Source of the DNA: Merluccius polli
Lineage: Eukaryota > Chordata > Actinopteri > Gadiformes > Merlucciidae
Assembly (NCBI GenBank): GCA_030340625.1
Contig: JAOPHQ010001144.1
Location: 272,784 to 336,783 of the forward strand
Length of the DNA: 64,000 bases
Direction of reading: 5' to 3'
The notes under the pieces are model-generated. The model saw nothing but the letters and a program-made list of their open reading frames with translations, made no database searches and was not told where the DNA came from. A program made the translations under genes and the position numbers. How positions within the stretch are numbered: the first letter of the stretch is position 1; every line of letters starts with the position of its first letter. Of the stretch, positions 1 through 12,157 are shown in pieces.

Positions 1-860
1 AGAGGAGAAAAGTGAAAAAGTGGGAGGGGAGCAGAGCAGCTTTACATTCACTTGGAGGGGACAAAGAAAAAAAAAAAAAGGCGTTGGCCCTTCTGTTATT
101 TGGCGCGTAAAAAAGAGAATTAATAGGGATCATTAGGCCTAAAGTTAATTTTAGTCTATACGTTTGGTCTTTGAAAAGTGCCTAGGAACGGATGTGTGAG
201 AGACTGTAAAGAAAAAAGTAGAATAAACAGCAGAACAGATATTATTACATTGTGTGAGTGTGCTGCAGATGAGAGGATGAAGTTATTAATGATAAGTAGT
301 TTAATTACAGGAGTGACGACTCCTTATGTAAATATTGTAAAAAACAGTTTTATTATTTCTTAAAGTTGTGAAACTATTTAGATTAAACAACTGCTGATGG
401 AAGCCTATAGAACGACTTGCGGAGGCGATACAAATGATTCTCTATCCAGGGGACCACTAGGTTTCCCCCTCTGATCCATAAGGGCGTTGGCCCGGCTCCG
501 CTCTCTCTGAAGTCACTTTAACAAGTGAACTGCACATGCGAGGATTTTAGGAGGAGCTACAGGTTACACAGACACGTGGCCACGCCCCTATTGCACTCTT
601 GGAGCTACAAGGGGGGGGAGATGGCAGAATGAGGCCTAGTACAATAATTCTGTTTATTGGTGGTCATTATTTGATCATGAATTTTCTAATCAAGACTTTT
701 AAATTCATAAATAACCCTATGTTGACAGATGTTATTACAGCGATAAAAGATGTTCTTATGTTACAACTGAATGATTACATTTAAATTTTGTCCTGTCATT
801 AATGTGCAGCAAATTTGCTTGAATAGACATTGAATTCTCTGTTTTGTTTTTGTTTTTGTT
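1..860. other. Non-coding flank, no gene seen
   Basis: No coding region or identifiable repeat can be supported here. The open frames are short and without recognisable motifs. The sequence is AT-rich with a few GC patches around 480-600. Confidence 0.5.
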
Positions 861-958
861 TTCCTTTATCTACATTTGTACGAGAATCCTAAGCGAAGGA
901 GGGGACCTCCGTGGCCAGGGGGTTCCTCTCCAAAGGGACATCTCAAACGTCTCGTATG

Positions 959-1031
959 ATGATAATAATAATGATAATACATTTGTTTGAAGGTGTCTTT
1001 CGAGACACAGGGTCGCCTTACAGTGCAAAGT
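959..1031 (-). repeat. LINE/SINE 3' tail remnant
   Basis: Read on the minus strand this has the form of a fish LINE/SINE 3' tail: a GTAAGGCG-like core, a CGAAAG stretch, ATGTATTAT and then ATT repeats. The same layout occurs at 10186-10247 (plus) and at the 3' end of the L2 copy at 18425. No coding part is attached. Confidence 0.4.
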
Positions 1032-1534
1032 GGTAAAGGGACAACCAGCTCAGTATGTCCCATGGGGATAACAGACTTAGAGGGGTTAGAATAAAACATG
1101 AATAAAGAAAGCACTGTGATCATTAGAACGTTTAAGGATTTGTTGGGACACAGAGGGTGATTTCATTTTGTTTTGGTTTTTTGTTCTAGTTATTGTGTTT
1201 TATTTGTTAAATTGCCAAATTGCTTTGGTCAGACAAATGTTGTCAGGACATGCCAACAAAAGTGTCTGTCATATGAATGAAGTTAAAGCAGGTGAAGACA
1301 ACAGCTCCCCTACTGTTAGAAACCTGCACTGCATGTTGTAGTCCAGGAAGTTTCTGCACACATGCTTCCCGTGTGTGTGTGGGTTTGATAGTTGTTACCC
1401 CCAGTGGCCAACTTGCAAATAAATTTACAGCTTGAGGTACTGAGCTACTGCTAACACAATGGAGTTTAAGAACAATCACCATATTGTACCATTTTTATGT
1501 AATTACTCCTCTTCATGTGACTAGTTACCTTTGA

Positions 1535-2657
1535 ATGATAGTTACAAGGTCTAGGACGACGATTGAAGCCATTTCACCTGACTGGTTCCATCCCGAGATG
1601 GAAGCCATAGTACGACAACACATCCACAACTGCCAGACTTGCCAAGCCCACAACCCCCGACAGAGCCAAAAGTCACCACAAGGCCACTTCCCCGTTCACT
1701 CCCGTTCCAAGAACTGTGCATAGACTACACCGACATGGGCAAAGACAACCAAGTGAGAGGGTGTTGTTATCTGTTAGTCATAACAGACCGATTCTTTAGA
1801 TGGGTAGAAGCTTTCCCCGCCAAACACAAAGACGCCCATACGGTAGTAAAACACCTGCTACATGACATTATTCCTAGATGGGTCTTTCCTAAGACCATAG
1901 CCTCAGACAACGGTAGCCATTTTTCCAACCGTCTGCTAGAAGAGGTAGAACGCACCCTAGGCCTAGGTCACCGCTTTGGGTCTGTGTACCATCCGCAGAG
2001 TCAGGGAATAGTTGAACGAGCCAACAGATCTATCAAGGGAGCAATAGCAAAAGTGATAGATGCAGGACAGTCACCTGAGACTATCCTCCTGTCGTCAGAG
2101 GTCGACAGGCTAACTAAAAACAAAAAGATGAGCTGGTTACAAGCTCTGCCTCTAGCCCTGATGAGTGTCAGGTCTCAGCCTGGTTCGCGCTCAGGACTTA
2201 GTCCCTATGAGTTAGTGACCAGTAGACCTATGTCAGGACCACACTCTGCCTATAGGGCCCATGTCAGATCACTTAGATGAAGTCCTGTTAGAATACGTCC
2301 AGGCCCTAACCCTTGTCTCTCGAGCTTTGTTCACCCAGGTTACCGCCCCGTCGCCTCAGGTTTCCCACCCGGCTCCTGACCCTACCTGGTGACTGCATAT
2401 ATGTCAAGGTCCACAAGAGGAAGTCACTGGGTCCAAGGTGGACAGGCCCCTACAAGGTACTTTTGGCTACCCCCTTCTCTGTCTCCCTACTAGGCAAGAG
2501 CGGAGCAGAGTGGCACCACCTGACGCACACCCGGAAAGCAGATGGGCCTGTTTCACGCACCTATGGTCAGGTTCATGCCGGTCTACAGGCCCTTGAGGAG
2601 AAGCAGCCCGCCAACCTACAGACGTTAGGGGAGATATGGGGAGGAACGAGAGCTTGA
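1535..2657 (+). pseudogene. pol: Endogenous retrovirus pol 3' end: integrase, frameshifted
   Basis: Remnant of a retroviral integrase, which inserts viral cDNA into host DNA. Three pieces in three frames are visible. At 1535-1650 lies the end of the zinc-binding domain (HNCQTC, a CxxC pair). At about 1650-2280 lies the DDE core, with Asp in LCIDYTD, Asp in ASDNGSHF and Glu in GIVERANRS. At about 2390-2540 lies the C-terminal barrel with the basic HKRK and GPRWTGPYKV signatures typical of gamma-like retroviruses. Shifts lie near 1650, near 2260-2280 and near 2385, so the gene is dead. Everything upstream (gag, protease, RT, RNase H, 5' LTR) is absent. The last part overlaps the start of env in another frame, as in simple retroviruses. 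Confidence 0.85.
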
Positions 2658-5026
2658 GACTACTACTGGGAGCATTGCTGAGTGTGTCAGTTGGCACACT
2701 GCTCCTGTATGGTCTCTTGCGACTCATCCTGCCCGGCCCTGTTCCAGTCCCGACAACCCCATGGAGATGGGGCTTCCTCGACTACGACGATGCCAACAGC
2801 ACCAAGGCCATCAACACCAACGCCAACAGCATCAACATCAACGCCACCTGCGCCAACGACACCCAAGGTACTGTCCATAACCCCCCACTTGTCTACAACC
2901 CCCCTGCCCGCAGACGCAGAACCATCCTCCCCCACGACAACCCCCATGCGCCAAGAAGAAATGACTCAGACCCCTGCCTCCGCCAGTTTGATGGCGTTCA
3001 GCTCACCCACATCAACGGCACCAAACGTATGTACTCTATTCCCCTGCGCACCCTATTCACTGCTGCTATATGGAAACGTCCCGGCTCTAGGTGAGAGCAT
3101 GACAACAAGTATGTGTGCGACGGACCGATAGAGGGTAAACCCGAATGGCAGAAAGGCACATCCAGGGGTTTTGGTCTAACGGGGTGTAGAAATGCGGGGC
3201 ACGTTCTGTGGGACACCAGAGACAAAAGGGCGGGGACAGGCATAGCGGGGAGCGGCAATCGAGCAACTAGAGCATACACCAATCCTCGCGCACGCTCAGA
3301 CGATACTAGATTACTCCAGGAGGGCGGGGGATTAAGTATGGAAGGAAAAAACGTGATCCTCACTCTCACCTCGGTAGGCGCTCACCAATATCAGAATCCT
3401 CTATGCCCCTCCGCACCAGACGTTTTATATCTAACTGTGGGAGTTAGTATGTGGGGAGCATGGGACCCCATGAGCGTCGTTAGAATTAACATCTTGCCCG
3501 AATCGCACTCGTCAACCCCGGCCATTACTTATACTGATCAAGGCGTGACTATATTCAATGTAGAGTCCACTAATGACATCCCCACCCACGACATATTCGC
3601 CCAGGCCACGGGGCTCTCTGAGACTAATCAATGGTTAGCATGGCTAATTGGCACTGTTCGCCTACAAGGGCTGTCTGATTGCGTCGCTTGTGCAGCAGCT
3701 CGTCCAGCCTTAACTACCGTCCCTGTATACCTCAATGCGACCGACGACTCCCGTGGCACCTATTGCATGCTGCGGCTCTTTATGGAAGCACACCCCAAGA
3801 ATTGTACTCTCCTCGGGAATTTGTTTCCTCCCGGTTTAAACGAGACGACTCCGCCCACATTCACAGCGCGACCCGCGTCCTATTGGTGCTTCACTCGAGC
3901 GGGTAAGCGACCGGTAGATCTTCCCGCTGCATGGTGTCAACATACAACTAACGTTACTGGATGGGCAAATATGACTCACCTGACTCTCGGTCGAATGGAC
4001 CTTTATTGGCTATGCGCTACTGACATTCTGCGATTGCGCCTACCTAGACACTGGTCGGGGACATGTACTATCGTGCGACTGACTGTGCCCGTGACCGTAT
4101 TCGTCCAGACGTCTAACGCTACTAACAATACGGCCCCTGAACGCGCCCGACGTGACACTACCTACCCCGCCAGTTTCGACCTCACCCAAAACTCTCCCTG
4201 CTACATCGACGCTATAGGCATTCCACGAGGCGTTCCAAACGAGTACAAATTAGCAGACCAGATTGGGGCCGGATTCGAGAACATACCGATCCTATCAGGT
4301 CTCTTCCCTATTACGCCGAACAAAAACGTAGATCGCATTAACTATATCCACTACAATGTGCAACGCCTAGCCAACCTCACCAGGGATGCCGTGGAGGGCA
4401 TCTCTACCCAACTCGCTGCCACCTCCCTAATGGCGTTCCAGAACCGCGTGGCCCTGGACATGCTCCTTGCCGAGAAAGGAGGTGTCTGCGCTATGTTCGG
4501 CGACCAGTGCTGCACGTTCATCCCCAACAACACAGCCCCGGATGGGTCTGTTACCAAAGCACTCAACGGTCTCCGAGCTCTGTCCACGGAGCTGAAAGAA
4601 GCCTCTGGGTTGGACAACCCACTTGAGGCCTGGATGCAAGGCCTGTTCGGCAGATGGAAGGCCCTTGTCATGGCCGTCCTCACATCCCTTGCCTGTTTTC
4701 TGGCTATTCTTATCACCTGCGGATGTTGCTGCATCCCCTGCGCCCGTACTCTTTGCCTCAGACTCATTGCCACGGCCCTGTCCAAGGAGGACGCTCCCAA
4801 AGACTATGATCACCAGATGGTCTCTCTCCTGGTCGAGCCCTGTCAAGACTGCGACGATTATTATGACGATGTGACCAGTCACGACGACGACGATTACTAT
4901 CGCGAGGCGACCATGACTATTAATAGCTTACGAAGTTGTTCCGCTCCCCTAAGGCATGAGGGCAACTACGCTGTATTGCTTACGCTGTTCCCCCTACATT
5001 CCTTTTGCTTAGCATGTTCCACTTGA
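2636..5026 (+). pseudogene. env: Endogenous retrovirus env, open except for one internal stop
   Basis: Envelope glycoprotein gene of an endogenous retrovirus. One frame runs from ATG 2636 to the stop at 5026 (about 797 codons), interrupted by a single in-frame TGA at 3092-3094. The two open parts are 2636-3094 and 3113-5026. The N-terminus has a hydrophobic leader-like stretch (about residues 8-32). Surface subunit: many N-x-S/T sites and a CVAC motif of the CxxC type near 3680. A furin-type RARR site lies near 4145-4156. Transmembrane subunit: heptad-rich helix, then CAMFGDQCC (the CX6CC motif of gamma-type Env, about 4486-4512), a membrane span near 4660-4730, and a Cys-rich then Asp/Tyr-rich tail. 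The missing pol contrasts with the well-kept env. Whether the stop is fixed or the frame is used cannot be seen. Confidence 0.88.
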
Positions 5027-5075
5027 TGAGTGTAGAGTCAAAAGGTATGTTGGCATTTAAGTCTTACGTTGGGGG

Positions 5076-5646
5076 TGTTACCACCCTGCTACATGGATAG
5101 ATAAGGACTCCGCTAAAGAAAGTTGCTATTTAGCATTTCTACATTTACATTTGCATTTATACATATAATCATTTTATCCCCTCATATATATATAGGGAGA
5201 TATGTATATCCTACAGCTCTACCCGATCCACCGTTGAATAAACAGGGGCGAAGCATGACCCATGGAGTTATGACCCGAGAGAGGTGGCTGAGGGGAAAGA
5301 GCTCAGAGTGTATCCTTGTCCCATCCCCCGCTGTTTATGCATTATGATCCCGTTATAACATTTTATACTTTTGCATTTTTCTAGTAACATTTGTTAGATG
5401 TGATGGTACTGCCTGTGTCTGACCTCTAGGCGGAAGCCGCCAGTTGGTACCGACGGGTAGCCCATCTATTGTGATGCTGTTCCATACGTTTACCTATGCA
5501 TGCTTGTGTGCTGTGTTTATGACTAAGTGCCTATGTCCAACAGGTGTTTTTTAATGTGAAGTCATCTTGCGATGACTTGAGAGGGATATATTGAAAACCG
5601 CCTGTTGCTTTACGACTGTTTTACTATGTACCCCTGAGTCTCAACA
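5076..5646 (+). repeat. Candidate 3' LTR of the endogenous retrovirus
   Basis: The segment after env starts TGTTACC after a short G run and could end in CAACA at 5646, giving TG...CA ends. It contains a TATATATATA stretch at about 5182-5194 and AATAAA at 5237-5242, in the right order for U3 and R. No second LTR copy is in the window for comparison, so the boundaries are guesses. Confidence 0.35.
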
Positions 5647-5730
5647 GGTCCGCCCTAAAAATGTGTATTGAATTGGCAACTCTAAATGAGGAACAAAAAT
5701 TCGCAATTGGCAACCGTGTATTGTAAAATC

Positions 5731-5770
5731 TTTTATTAACACGATATATCTTTTATTAACACGATATATT
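5731..5770. repeat. 20-bp direct tandem repeat
   Basis: Two adjacent 20-bp copies of TTTTATTAACACGATATAT(C/T) at 5731-5750 and 5751-5770, differing only in the last base. Confidence 0.9.
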
Positions 5771-6245
5771 GTTAGGCGGAAGGGGGGAATGCGTGATTGT
5801 TGACGGGGGGCCGGCTCAAAAATAATAGTACACCAAATAAAAAAATATAAAATAAAATAAAAAAATAATTACGGCCGGCCGGCTCGGCCTGAAATCGTCC
5901 GGCCGTTGGGGAAATCTCCCGAACCTCCCGACGGCCAGCCGTCCCGATGGCCAGCCGTCCCGATGGCCATAGTGTAGTGTGTGTAACGTGCATACACTTT
6001 GCTTCTCTCATCTACAAGGAAGCAGTTCCCATTTTTACATATGTGAACAAATAGGCGTAAATCTAGCGTACACAGTTACCCAAAAATATTCAGGCTAATA
6101 GTAATGACACCTTTTATTATGCCATCAACAGCGCGTGGAATGTTTTATAATCGGAAACACAGAAACACGAAGCCGTGTAACTGAAAGATATTCGGCAGAC
6201 TGAAAATGCGCTTCAGCTTATTTGACAGAAGAGCTCATCTATAAG

Positions 6246-6376
6246 CAGTGCTTGAAGTGGGCCGGTACGCACCGGCACTTTTTCTTGCGTACCGGCACTT
6301 GTCACAGGCTGCCCCCCCACCCCCTCGTCGGTCGTAGGTCCGGGGTGGGTTATGATCGGCCCCCCCCGGTCGACAA

Positions 6377-6413
<37 letters not shown>

Positions 6414-6457
6414 TCGTACGCAGTACTGGCACTTATTTTTTTCCACTTCAAGCGCTG
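6246..6457. mobile_element. hAT-type non-autonomous element, TSD TCTATAAG
   Basis: Terminal inverted repeats (TIRs) CAGTGCTTGAAGTGG and CCACTTCAAGCGCTG (one mismatch) bound a 212-bp element. Perfect 8-bp TSDs TCTATAAG lie at 6238-6245 and 6458-6465. An 8-bp TSD with CAG-type ends is the mark of the hAT superfamily. It has no coding capacity. Inside are two ACCGGCACTT repeats and a 35-bp poly-C run (6378-6412). Confidence 0.92.
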
Positions 6458-6654
6458 TCTATAAGCAAAGTAATCTCGGTCTACATTGCAAATATATCAC
6501 CATGCATTCATAACCTCGTGATTCAGTGAGAGTGAGGCCAAAACATCGAAAAGTATGTCTTTGTGACATTTCTTCATTTACATTTTGTCAACGGAAAATG
6601 AAAAGCTGAAAAGATTTAAACAGAATAACTAATTATTTTTCCCTCTGATGGGCA

Positions 6655-6964
6655 TGCGCGCGCTACGGCGGGGTTGGACACGTCTGGGTCCAGTAGTGGC
6701 GATGCGCGATGTGCTCGCCATGGAACAAGCGCGCCTGCATTTAAAGGGAATGTGAGCCGACGCTCTGATTGGTTTATTGCACGTTACCCCCAAACCACGC
6801 CTATGACTAATGTAGCTACTTCAGACCAACCCATTTTAGATTTGCGCTGGGCGCGAGCGTCATTTATCCCGCCGGCATAATAGCAACAGCGCCCAAGATC
6901 CGCCCACAAAGCCACTTGCGCTTTGCGGTTCATACTTGCGTTTCAGACCGGTAAAATAGGGCCC
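6655..6964 (-). mobile_element. Fragment of a Harbinger-like inverted-repeat element
   Basis: Minus-strand reading starts GGGCCCTATTTTACCGGTC at 6964 and continues through a stretch rich in GCGCAA/TTGCGC and GGCGGGAT. I recognise this as the end of a widespread fish DNA-transposon family, probably PIF/Harbinger. Only one end is present and no TSD was found, so the assignment rests on recall of the family. Confidence 0.4.
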
Positions 6965-6969
6965 ATAGT

Positions 6970-7575
6970 GATCATTGTTTATAGGCTCCCCTCCCCTCAC
7001 AGAGAATCCCTTGCGCACCCAGATGTAACAAAAATGTCCAGGGGAGTAGCAGGTGATGAGCGCTACTGCCTGAGACTGAGAGCCATGTTAATCAGAGCGC
7101 TTGGTGATGTCACGCGGCCCAAACCTCGCACATCTTAGGCGGGGGAGGCCCGGTCAAAATGGGCACTGCGACTCAGCCTCCCCATGAAAGACGGGGGAAG
7201 CCAATTAAAGATGCCCTGCTATCTAACTTCAAACTAGAACTTGCCCTTTTTGAACCAAAAAGTATCCATGTATCCGCTCATGATGTCATCCCCCCTGGCC
7301 GAACCTGCCCTTTAATCTATATAGCCCCAAGGGACCTGAGACTCAGGGCTCACAATCAGCAGAACTTCTCGCGAGGCAAGCTCTTTGTGACACCCGCGGT
7401 ATATTTGTTATTGTATGCTTTTACCCGTTGACTTTGATTAGCTTTTGATTAACAATAAATATACTCAGTTTAATTCAGTTTACATCTCTTTATTTGCTCC
7501 TCTTTTTGATCTGAACCCTTAAAGGGCCCGCACCATTGTTAGCCTAGAATAGGCCAGAGATTTTTCTCCCAACAC
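6970..7575. other. Non-coding; LTR-like promoter and poly(A) signals
   Basis: No gene. A CTATATAG box near 7316-7324 is followed by AATAAA at 7454-7459, and a TGATGTCA site lies near 7280. The arrangement would suit a solo LTR, but no paired copy or TSD was found. Confidence 0.25.
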
Positions 7576-7579
7576 TTAC

Positions 7580-10500
7580 TTTCTGCTGACATTGGAAAAG
7601 GGTTGCTTTTCGGCTTTGCTGTGGGTCACAGGCAAAGTAAAATTAACAAAACATTGCAATACTACAAGACACATTGCAGGAACAATAACTTTATACAGCA
7701 CATAAGTGGATATGTAAAATAAACAAATCCAAATTACAATGAAATGGCAGCAGAATTGCAACAAGGGAGAAGTTTAACCTACTTTTCTTCCCCTTTAATG
7801 CTGAGACTGGGGTTGAAGTACGTCTCCCACAGGAGGGACGGTTGGTATTGTATTGTATCGCACCACCTGAAACACAAAGGACAGATTGTAGATATACCAA
7901 GGCAAGACAATAACTAACCTCGTAACATCTTGACCTTCCCTTACAAACCAGTAATACATTAACACCCATAGCAATCATCTAAAATACCTTAACTGCGATC
8001 AACATTGACAGGGTCGTTAGTTAGTGTTGTGCTTCAAACAAAGGAACTCTGCTGGTATGACAGCTGCATACATGTATGATGTTTTGTTAAAACAGTCTGA
8101 CATGGATCCCTTTACAATTAAGTGCAGCTTGAGATTTGAAAACATTCATGCTACTTAAAGTTGGAGGACCGACAATAGCACTTACGTCTCGGTGTCCCTT
8201 CGTCGACTGTCCTTGATGGTGGACCCATCGCGGAAACATTGGGGGAGGCAATGCTCAAATCTTGGAAAATAATGTTGAAATTAGTACACAAAAAATTTGA
8301 ATGTTTGGAAGACAACTACATATTTGTAGCGCTACAAGTGTGTTATCTAAGCTGTATTTCCAATGACAAACCACATTAGCCTATGAAGCAGCTCTATGGT
8401 GTACTCTAAATTCACAGCCATATCCATTCCCTCACTTGAATAGCTTGTGCAAAAGTGGGTGACAAACCAAACGGTTATTCAAAAGTGCATTACTAACTGC
8501 TATTCGGCAATTATGAGAACTCACGTGTGGGAGTGGAACTGCCCTGGCTCAAGTCCAAGTCACCTTGAGGCGTCATTGGGCTCCCTATAACAAATAACAG
8601 CAGGTTAAAAGACAAATAAAAAAACACACAAATAAATGCTCCAGCTTTATAATGAAAGATCACATGAACTACTCAAGCTGTCTTTGATGGGGACTGATGT
8701 CGATGTGCATGTCTTCCTTGCATTGACGCAGATCAGAATAATCATAACAGATCTGCGGTCACAAAAAAATGAATAACCTAGCTAGATTAGGTTAGCAAGT
8801 CCACTTCCTATACTGAAAAATAATTACGTATTGGGGTCTCCACACTTTCCCACGGTGAGCCAATCACTGGCGGAGTCTGGAGTCTTGGGGACCCTGACAA
8901 AACATACATCAACACCGTACACTAAATACAGCAGTTAGAGCAATATATCATTCAAAAAATATATAATTTAAAATAAAAACATTACACAATATGGATATGG
9001 CAGTAAAGAAAATACGGTTACTTCTTAGAGTGGCTCTCCCACGAGTAGGTGGTGACACAAGGGTCACCCTCTCTCCACCTCCAAGGCGTGGGGACCGCCT
9101 TACAAGATCTAACAGGTCAAATAAAGTACTACATCAAGCCTACAAAACAATAACTACTCCAGCACAATACGATTATGCACATCTTTAGCAAAGACGATTT
9201 ATGTGCTACAGCCTCCGCTGCTGTAAAGGTAGCAGTTTGTCTTTGAAACAGATGACCAATCTGAAATGTAGTGTGGAGTCTTGGTGACCCTGACTAAACA
9301 TAGAACATACATCAACACCATACACTAAATACTGCAGTTAGAGAAATATATCATTCAACAAATATATAATAATAAAATAAATCATTACACGATATGGATA
9401 TGGCATTAAAGAAAATACGGTTACTTTTTACAGTGGCTCTCCCACGAGTATGTGGTGACACAAGGGTCATCCTCTCTCCACCTCCAAGCCGTGGGGACCG
9501 CCTTACAAGATCTAACAACAGGTCAAATAAAGTACATCAAGCCTACAAAACAATAACAAATCAAGCACAATACGATTATGCACATCTTTAGCAAAGACAA
9601 TTTATGTGCTACAGCCTCCGCTGCTGTAAAGGTAGCAGTTTGTCTTTGAAACAGATGACCAATCTGAAAATGAGTCTGGAGGCTTGGGAACATGTGGCTA
9701 TACATCATTTTAAATTAATAAATACACCACTGGCCTTCATTGGGGAATGTTAAAATCTGGATTAGTTAATTTTTGCACAATCAAAAAATATTTTACGTGT
9801 GGGATCCTTTGGAGCGGTGCAGCTAGCACTTGGGATTGTGGATGATGTGCTGGCCTGGATCCCTTGGGAACCTATCGATATAAATTACCTTTAATGAATG
9901 TTGTTCAATGACACCACCGTAGCACACACATCACTAGGTTATGTGCTTAAGTGAGCTCAACCCAAAAACAAACAAGCAAAACTTGCCTTTGACCTGGGAT
10001 ACACAATGTCAATTAGCACGCCTTGCAGCACAAAACATTTTGGTAAAATGTAGATCATATAGTGCATTCCAATTAAAAGTCCTTGTGTCTCTGCTGTATT
10101 GCTCCCCATTCTTTTGTGTTATGTGTATGTGCACACTATATGTATGTGTACTCATGTAAAGCACACTATATGTATGTGTACTTATGTAAAGCGTCTTTGG
10201 GTGTCTTGAAAAGCGCTATACAAATAAAATGTATTATTATTATTATTAAAATCCCATCACAATAAATAATATCTCTTAGTTCAGTCTGCCTACTCGCGTA
10301 AATACAATATTGACAATGAATGCAAATATATACAGAGTTTAGTTTGGTGTGTAGGCACTGATCCTGTCAGTCCCTGCAGCACATACCCGTCTAGCATAAG
10401 AGAGCAGCGAGTGACACCCCCCCCCCGGAAACCTTACTCAGACCCTACAGGTGGAGGGGGGTAAGGTGATGTATGGTAAGCAGCAGCAATCTGTGCAGCA

Positions 10501-11724
10501 GTAACCATCAACAACTATCCGTCTGAGCAGAGTAGCGGCAACATGGCAATGTGAAACTGCGTTAGCAGGTATTGGAAGCCTAAATAGACCTTGCCTGCCT
10601 TGTTGAGAGGGGGGCACTTGATAAGATGTGTATGAGTAGTGTGTGTATCACTTGCATGCAATGTGACTGGAGTTGTCCGCCTGAAGTACATTTGCAGGCT
10701 TTGCTTTGCTTTATTATCTAAATCTACCAAAGCTAAACTTTAACTTAACCTTAACAATGCTCTCCATGTCAACCCACATTAAACTGTTACCTGCCATGTC
10801 GGTCACCTTCCGCTTATATTTCTTGGGCGGTTGTGGCAAGGGCTTAAGATTTTTGTTCTCTGTGTGGAAGAAGATATCTTTCATCATATACATACATCTG
10901 AACAAATGTTAGGAGTTGGAAGTATGATGTGACTTATGCCAAGTATTACAGGGGGTTTGGGGGGGTTCCACTTTAATGCTTACCAGAAACTGTTGGGGGC
11001 AATTCTGGAGAAGGTATATCTGCATGTATCACAGCGTGATAAATTTAAAATTTGCCTTAAACATGGATCATGCACTATTAAAAGACATGACAAGCATTGC
11101 TACTCAGTCATCAACAATAATAAGTGAAGAGCAATACTACAAATACCAAACACAAATTGCTCACCTTGAACAAAGTCTTTAAAAAGACGTTTCCTTCTTA
11201 TCCTTTTTGGCTTCTCCACCTCAGGTTCATCAAATAAAACCTGGGTGTTCACCTCAACCTCTGGAGCGTCTGGAAAAATATACAATATCAGACCGTTTTG
11301 AGGCAAGCACAGGAGAGTTCACCTCCCTAAAACATAACACAGCAACCAAAAGGAAAAAACGACTCGAAGATAAATTAATAATTAGAGGGGTGATGAGGGA
11401 CTTGAGATGTTATGAGATGTGTTATGTAGCATTTCTTCAATTGTCCAGTGTGCCAGGCAAAAGGTAGGACAAAGACAACAGCATTTGAGTACAAGAGTCC
11501 ATGAGAAGACATGTAGAAACAATGTCCTTACCCTTTTCTTTTTTAAATCTGATGAGGGGAAAAGCATTCCAACTTTCATCAGGTTGAAGTTGCCTATTCA
11601 GGGCAGTGGTGGCACCACACTTCGGCCATCTCAATACTTTTTTCCCCTCATCAATCCACGTAACTGGCACAGCACCTTGTTGTTGTTTTCCTCGCTCTAT
11701 CCATGCGGCTTGGACAAATTCCAT
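7580..11724 (-). CDS. Spliced gene of unknown function, eight coding exons, 3' end not found
   Basis: Exon chain read on the minus strand, each exon with AG acceptor and GT donor: E1 11724-11532 (ATG at 11724), E2 11269-11165, E3 10859-10791, E4 8893-8828, E5 8584-8525, E6 8260-8186, E7 7866-7783, E8 7618-7580. E2 to E8 are 105, 69, 66, 60, 75, 84 and 39 nt, all multiples of three, and every junction is phase 1, so the frame stays open for about 230 residues. E1 starts MEFVQAAWIERGK and has a PVTWID...VLRWP pattern with spaced Trp. E2 and E3 are acidic then basic (PKRIRRKR, PPKKYKRK), suggesting a nuclear protein. E4-E8 are Ser/Pro/Thr-rich linkers. An acceptor-like TTTGTTTAG before E1 suggests a 5' UTR exon. 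The N-terminus recalls uncharacterised fish proteins tied to transposons, but I cannot name it. It lies 430 bp downstream of the transposase-like gene, same strand. The C-terminal exon is missing or outside the recognisable sequence. Confidence 0.6.
8855..9690. repeat. About 400-bp tandem duplication covering the E4 exon region
   Basis: Sequence around 8860-9240 recurs at about 9245-9650, offset about 400 bp, and the start of a third copy is seen near 9655-9690. All copies include a GGAGTCTTGG(G/T)GACCCTGAC-like stretch that is the start of exon E4 on the minus strand. Only the 8893-8828 copy keeps a usable donor site. Confidence 0.75.
10186..10247 (+). repeat. LINE/SINE 3' tail remnant
   Basis: GTAAAGCGTCTTTGGGTGTC followed by AAAAGCGCTATACAAAT and ATT repeats is a common fish LINE/SINE 3' tail. 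Just upstream, a 31-bp unit (GCACACTATATGTATGTGTA core) is tandemly duplicated at about 10130-10190. Confidence 0.55.
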
Positions 11725-12157
11725 GATTTAGCCTAAACAAAAATATAAATATTATTGACAGACAAAGTGTGAGCATAGACAACATATGCCATACGAGTCA
11801 AGTAAGCTGTTAAACACCCGCAATCCATGCTTGCACAACAATAGACAAGGCAATGCGAAAAATTAGAGTGCTCCACCACATCATCAGTGCCAGTATCCTA
11901 ACAATTATTACTAAATAGTCACCAAACCAATTTATCTCCAGAGTCATTCCAGTAATTATATTATCACTAATAATTACATTAGGGAGAGCCCACAAGCTAC
12001 CTAGTGGTACAGAAAGGGTTAGTGAAAGGAAGGAAAATATAAATTACAGAAATAATGGGGATAATAAAAAAAAAGAATAAATGCTAGGGTTAGGTAAGCA
12101 TCAGTCAAATGCTTTATTACAACGGTGTGACCTTTAACATACCACCAAATGCAAACT

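Noticed and set aside
3113..5026. Assigning env to a specific named captured env gene of spiny-rayed fish
   Set aside because: Motifs fit gamma-type Env in general; identity with a named locus cannot be judged without alignment.
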